Positions 1 to 4,328 of a stretch of DNA of 8,132 bases are shown here, in pieces. The notes below the pieces were generated by a model. The model had not been told where the DNA came from, did no database searches, and saw only the letters and a list, made by a program, of their open reading frames with translations. Made by a program: the position numbers and the translations under genes. Position 1 is the stretch's first letter. Every line of letters starts with the position of its first letter. Location of the stretch: positions 1-8,132 of the forward strand of contig CAIQHW010000519.1 in assembly GCA_903871715.1 (NCBI GenBank), written 5' to 3'. The stretch comes from an uncultured bacterium. GTDB taxonomy: Bacteria > Bacteroidota > Bacteroidia > Chitinophagales > CAIODY01.

Positions 1-818
1 CAACTATTTCCTGTTCAAAAACTTACTATGATTCAATCTATGTGTCTCCAACTTCATTAGTAGCTAGTTTTAATTACACTATTAACTCTAATCAAGTTGT
101 AGTTACCAACACTTCATCTGGATTATATGCTCGTTCGATTTGGAATTTTGCTTATGGTACAATTGATACTGCAATAAATGATGCCCATCTCTATGCTGCA
201 ACTTATATGCAAGATTCTATTATGCTCACTATTAAATCTATCGATGGTTGTATTTCAACCGCAAAGAAATTTTTATACACAGGCTGTAAGGATACTTTTG
301 CCACCTCTATAAATAACTTAGGAAGTTTCGACTCCTTAACTTTTACACCTTGGAGCAATCAGCCTATTGCTCATTTTAATTGGACTATTAATAATGGTAG
401 CATAGTTTCAAACAATACTGATAATATCTTAGTAATCGAGTTATCATCGCCAGTGTCTTATAATGTTTGCTTGATGACCAAAGATAATCATAACTGTGTA
501 AGCAATTATTGTAAAGTTGTTCATTTAGCTTCAGGTATGAATGATGTTGTCTTTAATAATTCAATTTCGGTTTATCCTTCCCCTACAAGTGGAGATGTAA
601 ATATTGATTTTACAATAAACAAAGCTAGTAAAATGCAATTTACTATAAGTGATATTTCGGGCAAGCAATTATTTTCGCAAGAAAAAAATTATAGTAATAG
701 TGGCAATAAACATGAAACCATTAATTTAACTTCATTTGCTAATGGTATATATTTGCTTGGATTAAAAAATGAAATTGGAGCAAGTTGCTTTAAGAAAATT
801 GTAGTAACCAAAAATTAA
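1..818 (+). CDS. Secreted PKD-like protein with T9SS type A sorting domain, 3' part
   Basis: The reading frame is open from the window edge (first full codon at position 3) to TAA at 816-818, giving 271 visible residues; the start lies upstream. A GTG at 42 is in frame but is not a credible start, because the coding pattern continues above it. The visible part has two beta-rich, cysteine-containing PKD-like segments (roughly residues 15-95 and 100-175). Residues ~189-271 form a C-terminal tail with SVYPSPTSGDVNIDF, then a beta-sandwich pattern with NGIYLLGL and a terminal KKIVVTKN. That is the pattern of the T9SS type A (Por_Secre_tail) signal, which directs outer-membrane translocation and, in characterised species, attachment to A-LPS. 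The protein is therefore inferred to be exported to the surface. Its specific function cannot be read because the N-terminal part is missing. A strong terminator follows 31 bp downstream. Confidence 0.85.
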   Translation, partial: TISCSKTYYDSIYVSPTSLVASFNYTINSNQVVVTNTSSGLYARSIWNFAYGTIDTAINDAHLYAATYMQDSIMLTIKSIDGCISTAKKFLYTGCKDTFATSINNLGSFDSLTFTPWSNQPIAHFNWTINNGSIVSNNTDNILVIELSSPVSYNVCLMTKDNHNCVSNYCKVVHLASGMNDVVFNNSISVYPSPTSGDVNIDFTINKASKMQFTISDISGKQLFSQEKNYSNSGNKHETINLTSFANGIYLLGLKNEIGASCFKKIVVTKN

Positions 819-830
819 TCCAGAATAACT

Positions 831-838
831 TATCTTTG
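831..838 (+). promoter_or_regulatory. Candidate -7 element (TATCTTTG) upstream of greA
   Basis: TATCTTTG matches the Bacteroidota primary-sigma -7 consensus TAnnTTTG exactly. The nearest upstream TTG (799-801) is 29 bp away, too far for the usual ~19-23 bp spacing, so the -33 half is missing or weak. No TAnnTTTG lies between the hairpin (850-875) and the greA start, so if greA has its own promoter near the gene this is the best candidate. The same octamer recurs upstream of nuoM. Confidence 0.4.
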
Positions 839-849
839 CCGACAAAAAA

Positions 850-890
850 AGGGCGTATCTGTTTGGATATGCCCTATTTCTTTTTTTTAA
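850..890 (+). terminator. Rho-independent terminator, possibly within the greA leader
   Basis: A 10-bp stem (850-859 with 866-875, one G-U pair) closes a 6-nt loop and is followed by a U-rich run (876-888, eight consecutive T at 881-888). A run of seven A precedes the stem, so termination could work in both directions. It ends the upstream secreted-protein transcript. Because a -7-like element lies just before it, it could also act as a leader terminator for greA. Confidence 0.85.
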
Positions 891-905
891 ACAATCACAA
901 AAATT

Positions 906-1376
906 ATGGCTTACACTTATTTAACCGCCGAAGGATTAGAAAATTTGAAACAAGAAGTTTATGAGTTGCGAACAAAAGGACGAGCAGATATGTCGCGGCA
1001 AATAGCAGAAGCACGTGATAAAGGCGATTTGAGTGAAAATGCCGAATATGATGCTGCGAAAGAAGCGCAAGGACATTTAGAAGCAAAAATTGCCAAGTTG
1101 GAAGCTATTTTAGCAAATGCAAGAGTAATGGATACTAATTCTATTGATACTTCAAAAGTATCGGTGATGTGCCAAGTGAAATTGAAAAACTTGAAGGATA
1201 AAAAAACGGTTACTTATCAATTGGTAAGCGAAAAAGAAGCAGATTTAAAAACCGGAAAAATATCGGTGAGTTCGCCCATTGGCAAAGGTTTGCTGGGTAA
1301 GCATGTGGGCGAAGTGGCTGAAATAACTGTGCCTGCTGGCAAGTTGCAATTTCAAGTGTTAGAAATTGGTATTTAG
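906..1376 (+). CDS. greA: Transcription elongation factor GreA
   Basis: GreA binds the RNA polymerase secondary channel and stimulates cleavage of backtracked RNA, rescuing arrested complexes. The 156-aa product has the family's usual length (~158 aa) and two-domain plan. Residues 1-~75 form the N-terminal antiparallel coiled coil with the tip sequence EARDKGDLSENAEYDAAKEAQ-like pattern, in which D41 and E44 match the numbering of the acidic residues that coordinate the catalytic magnesium in E. coli GreA. Residues ~80-156 form the FKBP-like C-terminal domain with SPIGKGLLGKHVGEVAEI. The ATG at 906 places the conserved YLT.EGL start correctly. The leader is A-rich without a Shine-Dalgarno sequence, normal for Bacteroidota. 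It is flanked by a terminator upstream and followed 76 bp later by nuoM. Confidence 0.97.
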   Translation: MAYTYLTAEGLENLKQEVYELRTKGRADMSRQIAEARDKGDLSENAEYDAAKEAQGHLEAKIAKLEAILANARVMDTNSIDTSKVSVMCQVKLKNLKDKKTVTYQLVSEKEADLKTGKISVSSPIGKGLLGKHVGEVAEITVPAGKLQFQVLEIGI

Positions 1377-1418
1377 TTTTTTCAAAAAAATTGAATCGCA
1401 AAAAACAAATCTGCACAT

Positions 1419-1426
1419 TATCTTTG
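1419..1426 (+). promoter_or_regulatory. Candidate -7 element (TATCTTTG) upstream of nuoM
   Basis: TATCTTTG exactly matches the Bacteroidota -7 consensus TAnnTTTG and lies 26 bp before the nuoM ATG. The nearest -33-like TTG is at 1391-1393, a 25-bp spacer, slightly longer than usual. There is no terminator between greA and nuoM, so read-through from greA is also possible. Confidence 0.45.
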
Positions 1427-1452
1427 GCATCAAATTATAATCGCACAAACAC

Positions 1453-2889
1453 ATGATTCCTGTTGCTTTAATTCTAATTCCTTTCATTGGTGGCTTAGCC
1501 ATGTTGTTGCTTAATAAAACGGCTAATAAGGCTATGGCTGTAGGTTTTAGTGCCATCAATGCCATCATTACTATTGCTGCTGCTTATTTTTATTATACCG
1601 ATTTGCATTTAGCCATGTTGGATAAACAATTAAATTTAATTGGCTTACATGTCTTTTTTACACTCAACGAATCGAGTAATAATTTGGCATTAGCCATGGT
1701 GTTGCTTACCAATATATTATTTCCCATTATTTTACTTATAGCCGATAAACAAGTAAAAAATGAAGGAGCATTTTTTGGTTTAATGTTGCTAATACAAGCT
1801 GGCTTAGTAGGCGTTTTTGAGGCACAAGATGTGATTTCGTTTTATGTCTTTTTTGAAATGGGATTGGTGCCGGCTTATTTTTTAGTGGGCTTGTGGGGCA
1901 GTGGCAAAGATAGAGCCAACGTGGCTTTTCAATTTTTTGTATACACACTTTTTGGCAGTTTATTAATGTTAGTTGCCATTATTTATTTAATCCATCAAGC
2001 TGGAATTGGCTTTCATACAGATTTTGGTACGTTGTTTAAAGTAGCTAGAACTTTAGCACATGCTACACAATTAAAATTAGCCTTGCTCTTTTTAATTGCC
2101 TTTATGATTAAAATGCCTATGGTTCCATTTCATACTTGGCAACCTAAAGCTTATTTAACTGCGCCTACATCAGTAACCATGGTGCTTTCGGCTTTGATGG
2201 CAAAAATGGGTTTGTATGGCATCATTCGGTTTGTGATGACGGCTTTGCCATCGGCTTATCAAACCTTGCAACCCTATATGATTACGCTGGCAATTGTGGG
2301 CATTATTTATGCCGCTGTAATTGCCATCCGTCAAGATAATTTAAAATCGTTGATGGCTTATTCCTCTATATCACACTTGACACTGATGGCAGCTGGCTTA
2401 TTTGCTTTCAACCTTTCGGGCTATCAAGGTGCGGTGTTGCAAATGTTTAATCACGGTGTAATTGTAGTAGGATTATTGTATGCCGTTGAATTAATTTATC
2501 GCCAAACAGGCACTTATAAAATTAGCGAATTGGGCGGCTTGGCAAAAACTTCGCCCCGATTAGCTACTTGTTTTTTAATCTTGCTGTTTGCCGCTGTGGG
2601 CTTGCCTTTAACCAATGGTTTTGTGGGCGAATTTTTATTGTTGAAAGGCATTTTTCAATTTCATCATGCTTATAGCCATATGATGGCTTTGTTTGCTGGC
2701 TTAACCATTATTTTAGGAGCTGTGTATATGTTGCGCAGCTATCAATATAGCATGTTTGGCGATACTAATGCTATTACTGCACAAACCCAGGACATTTCTT
2801 TAACACAGCTTTTGGTATGGATGCCCATTATTTTAATGGTGATTGTTTTGGGCGTATTTCCAAATTTGTTTTTGAATTTAATTTTCTAA
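1453..2889 (+). CDS. nuoM: NADH-quinone oxidoreductase subunit M-like protein (NuoM)
   Basis: NuoM is one of three antiporter-like membrane subunits of respiratory complex I that move protons as quinone is reduced. The 478-aa product is almost entirely hydrophobic, consistent with about 14 membrane helices, close to the usual ~500 aa. Key residues are present: E135 in FFEMGLVP, K220 in IKMPMVPFHTW, K251 in ALMAKMG, H308 in YSSISH, H334 in MFNHG and E393 in GFVGEF. The spacings K220-K251 (31) and K251-E393 (142) equal those of E. coli K234, K265 and E407, so the proton path looks intact. The ATG at 1453 gives the expected hydrophobic first helix. Neither nuoL nor nuoN is adjacent: greA lies upstream and a convergent unrelated gene downstream. 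It could be a detached genuine subunit, a paralogue, or part of another Mrp/complex-I-like transporter; the motifs favour NuoM. Confidence 0.92.
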   Translation: MIPVALILIPFIGGLAMLLLNKTANKAMAVGFSAINAIITIAAAYFYYTDLHLAMLDKQLNLIGLHVFFTLNESSNNLALAMVLLTNILFPIILLIADKQVKNEGAFFGLMLLIQAGLVGVFEAQDVISFYVFFEMGLVPAYFLVGLWGSGKDRANVAFQFFVYTLFGSLLMLVAIIYLIHQAGIGFHTDFGTLFKVARTLAHATQLKLALLFLIAFMIKMPMVPFHTWQPKAYLTAPTSVTMVLSALMAKMGLYGIIRFVMTALPSAYQTLQPYMITLAIVGIIYAAVIAIRQDNLKSLMAYSSISHLTLMAAGLFAFNLSGYQGAVLQMFNHGVIVVGLLYAVELIYRQTGTYKISELGGLAKTSPRLATCFLILLFAAVGLPLTNGFVGEFLLLKGIFQFHHAYSHMMALFAGLTIILGAVYMLRSYQYSMFGDTNAITAQTQDISLTQLLVWMPIILMVIVLGVFPNLFLNLIF

Positions 2890-2921
2890 AAAATAGGAGT
2901 TATTCATTGATAAGTAACCGT

Positions 2922-2962
2922 AAAAAAAAATCCTGCCTTGATACCAAAGCAGGATTTTTTTT
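2922..2962. terminator. Bidirectional terminator between convergent genes
   Basis: The inverted repeat pairs TCCTGC (2931-2936) with GCAGGA (2949-2954), continues after one C-A mismatch with three more pairs, and closes a 4-nt loop (2941-2944). An A tract (2922-2930) on one side and a T tract (2955-2962) on the other give a U tail on either strand. It lies between nuoM (+, stop at 2889) and the minus-strand gene ending at 2991, so it can serve both. Confidence 0.92.
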
Positions 2963-2990
2963 AGGTAGCCCTATTTAACTGATAACAGTT

Positions 2991-3689
2991 TTATACCGTT
3001 GCCACTGTTACACTTACCTCATCGCTCATTTGCCCTATTTGCACATCTTTTTTTCTATAAATGCCTTTATATTTTCGCAAGCGGCTCGATACGCCGGTTG
3101 GCAAAGTTCGGTTATCTACAAAGCTATGCCCTGTTAAAGTGCCTAACAACACATAAGCCCCACTGGTATCATCGGTGCCATATAAATCGAGGGCATCTAA
3201 ATTATCTTTTTTCCAATCGATGTGTGGATGCCCAGCCACCGTTTTAATGGTTAACACAGGTTTTTTGCTATCTAAATCAACCACCGATGTGGGTGCTTCG
3301 ATACCCAAATCTTGCCCAATGCCCACTGTGTAGGCACCATGTTTTTTTATGCGCTGGCACAAGGTGCGAAATCTATCTTCAATGCCTGCTGGCACTGCGC
3401 CTGGGTTAATAATAGCAGGCAAAGCGGCTGGAGCTGTGCCCAATACATCATCGTTGTTGGTTTTTCGAGCCAAGGTTTTGTAAGCCACCCAATCGTGATA
3501 GCGGGTTTCTTGCTGTGTGCAGTTTTGCACCACATAATTAAAATAAGCGCCATCATCTGCCGATTTGGATACATCGCTGTTTACACCAGTGGTTAAACCA
3601 AATGTGGTGGCATAGCTGGGCAATTTGCTGTTAAAGTTTTGCAACTGGGCATTAAATGCCACATCGTTTTTTTCTACATAGCTGTTCAT
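2991..3689 (-). CDS. Uncharacterised protein with fibronectin-III-like C-terminal domain
   Basis: The 232-aa product has no signal peptide, membrane segment or T9SS tail, so it is probably cytoplasmic unless exported by another route. Residues 1-~118 are mixed helical and include an alanine/proline-rich linker (TAPAALPAIINPGAVP) followed by AGIEDRFRTLCQRIKKH. A conserved-looking turn, YTVGIGQDLGIEAP (120-133), leads into a beta-rich domain (~140-230). That domain fits a fibronectin type III pattern: an early IDWKK, a central DLYGTDD with LLGTLTGHSFVD, RKYKGIYRKKDVQIGQMSDE and a terminal EVSVTV strand. I recall similar proteins of unknown function in Bacteroidota, but I cannot name a specific family from memory. 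The ATG at 3689 is supported by a well-spaced promoter ~40 bp upstream. The gene stands alone, convergent with nuoM and diverging from the repeat region. Its function is unknown. Confidence 0.85.
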   Translation of the reverse strand: MNSYVEKNDVAFNAQLQNFNSKLPSYATTFGLTTGVNSDVSKSADDGAYFNYVVQNCTQQETRYHDWVAYKTLARKTNNDDVLGTAPAALPAIINPGAVPAGIEDRFRTLCQRIKKHGAYTVGIGQDLGIEAPTSVVDLDSKKPVLTIKTVAGHPHIDWKKDNLDALDLYGTDDTSGAYVLLGTLTGHSFVDNRTLPTGVSSRLRKYKGIYRKKDVQIGQMSDEVSVTVATV

Positions 3690-3730
3690 GTTTTTTAAGT
3701 TTTTGTTGTTATTAAAATTATTTTAGGCTG

Positions 3731-3763
3731 CAAATGTAATAGTGCATTTTATTGTACTGCAAA
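3731..3763 (-). promoter_or_regulatory. Bacteroidota-type promoter (TTTG-N21-TACATTTG)
   Basis: Read on the minus strand, TTTG (3763-3760) is followed after 21 bp by TACATTTG (3738-3731). These match the -33 TTTG and -7 TAnnTTTG elements at normal spacing. Transcription would start near 3724, leaving an A/T-rich leader of about 35 nt before the ATG at 3689. This is the best promoter in the window. Confidence 0.75.
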
Positions 3764-3863
3764 CATTTTTATTTATCTTTCCTTAAAAAATTGTTAAACT
3801 GTGTTAAAAGATGCTATGTATGCTGTTGATGGCATTGTAGCGCAATAGTAAAAATAAAAAAAG

Positions 3864-4148
3864 TGGTTCGACAATTCAATTGTCGAACTCGACAAGAGCA
3901 TTGTTGATGTGGAAGAATGCATGGGCGATGTGAAATATGGCATCAGCTACTGCAACTATTCAATTGTCGAACTCGGCAGTGTTATCGGCGTATTCGCCAA
4001 TGGCTTTGGCGATGTGGAAGAATGCATTGGCGCAGTAAAATATTACACGGGCTACTACAACTATGTCATCGGCGAACTCGCCAGCGTCATCGTCGAGTTC
4101 AACAATGTCGTTGTCGACATGGAAAAATCAATTGTTGCCACCCTTTTT
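3864..4148 (+). repeat. Degenerate 21-bp tandem array with 105-bp higher-order period
   Basis: About thirteen 21-bp units run head to tail from 3876, with a partial unit before them (3864-3875). Read in the open plus frame, each encodes seven residues of the form x-I-[V/G]-[E/D]-[L/V/F]-x-x: SIVELDK, SIVDVEE, CMGDVKY, GISYCNY, SIVELGS, VIGVFAN, GFGDVEE, CIGAVKY, YTGYYNY, VIGELAS, VIVEFNN, VVVDMEK, SIVATLF. Units five apart resemble each other most. Positions 3906-3922 equal 4011-4027, and 3946-3959 matches 4051-4064 with one change, both at an offset of 105 bp. In addition an 18-bp identity links 3874-3891 with 3958-3975 (84 bp, four units). So a five-unit block seems to have been duplicated about 2.5 times. 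The array occupies the largest gene-poor stretch in the window (3690-4328). Confidence 0.85.
3866..3888. repeat. Perfect 23-bp palindrome at the left end of the array
   Basis: The arms GTTCGACAATT (3866-3876) and AATTGTCGAAC (3878-3888) are exact reverse complements around one central base. The right arm belongs to the first 21-bp unit, and its sequence recurs at 3961-3972. No T tract follows on either strand, so it does not look like a terminator. It may be a protein-binding site, a cruciform-forming element or the edge of a repeat element. Confidence 0.8.
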
Positions 4149-4274
4149 TTCGCCGCCCAACCCACCGCCGCTAATAAGTTGGCAGTTTGGCGAACCTTTA
4201 AGGTTCGCCAAACTTTAATTGCACACACCGCCGCTGCGGCTGCTATGCTTTTTGTAAAAGTGGAAGAAGAATAG
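3909..4274 (+). CDS. Possible small heptapeptide-repeat protein, doubtful
   Basis: The plus frame is open from 3858 to TAG/TAA-terminated 4274, and the 21-bp array is read in phase throughout it. The earliest conventional start is GTG at 3909, giving 121 aa; the first in-frame ATG is inside the array at 3921. Residues 1-~80 are the heptapeptide repeats with alternating hydrophobic and acidic positions. The rest (~ATLFFAAQP onward) is unrelated, crosses a perfect palindrome, and ends in alanine-rich and VKVEEE sequence. There is no good start codon, ribosome-binding context or strong promoter, although a weak plus-strand TTG-N19-TATCTTTC lies at 3752-3781. An open frame is expected when a stop-free unit whose length is a multiple of three is multiplied, so coding is unproven. 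Confidence 0.22.
   Translation: MEECMGDVKYGISYCNYSIVELGSVIGVFANGFGDVEECIGAVKYYTGYYNYVIGELASVIVEFNNVVVDMEKSIVATLFFAAQPTAANKLAVWRTFKVRQTLIAHTAAAAAMLFVKVEEE
4184..4214. repeat. Perfect 31-bp palindrome right of the array
   Basis: The arms AGTTTGGCGAACCTT (4184-4198) and AAGGTTCGCCAAACT (4200-4214) are exact reverse complements around one base; as RNA this would be a 13-bp stem with a 5-nt loop. No U tract follows on either strand, which argues against a simple terminator. A dispersed palindromic (REP-like) unit is plausible. A smaller palindrome, GCCGC-T-GCGGC, follows at 4230-4240. Confidence 0.8.
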
Positions 4275-4298
4275 GAGAGAGGGGGAAAGAGAAATGCT

Positions 4299-4306
4299 TA
4301 TATTTA
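4299..4306 (+). promoter_or_regulatory. Weak candidate -7 element for the 4329 gene
   Basis: TATATTTA differs from TAnnTTTG only in the last base and lies 22 bp before the ATG at 4329. No TTG is present at the expected -33 distance; instead a 22-nt all-purine tract (4273-4294) sits there. The promoter assignment is tentative. Confidence 0.25.
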
Positions 4307-4328
4307 CACCATTCAAAACACCGCTTGA

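Noticed and set aside
1377..1400. Terminator after greA (TTTTTT-C-AAAAAA)
   Set aside because: It is a purely A/T inverted repeat with no GC stem, too weak to call.
3312..3596. Plus-strand and second minus-strand open frames opposite the 2991-3689 gene
   Set aside because: They overlap a gene with a clear promoter and domain pattern, and their translations show no recognisable features.
3864..4148. CRISPR array
   Set aside because: The units are contiguous and degenerate at 21 bp with no unique spacers, and no cas genes are nearby.
3917..4174. Alternative 85-aa plus-strand frame through the array
   Set aside because: It is an Arg/His-rich shadow produced by the same stop-free 21-bp unit; the residue pattern is better preserved in the frame used at 3909.
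4184..4214. Rho-independent terminator at the 31-bp palindrome
   Set aside because: Neither strand has a U tract after the stem.
4273..4294. 22-nt all-purine tract as a ribosome-binding site or triplex element
   Set aside because: It is over 30 bp from the ATG at 4329, so it is not a ribosome-binding site, and it lacks the mirror symmetry expected of triplex-forming DNA.
3690..4328. Insertion sequence remnant
   Set aside because: No transposase fragment, no long terminal inverted repeats matching each other (the two palindromes differ) and no visible target duplication.
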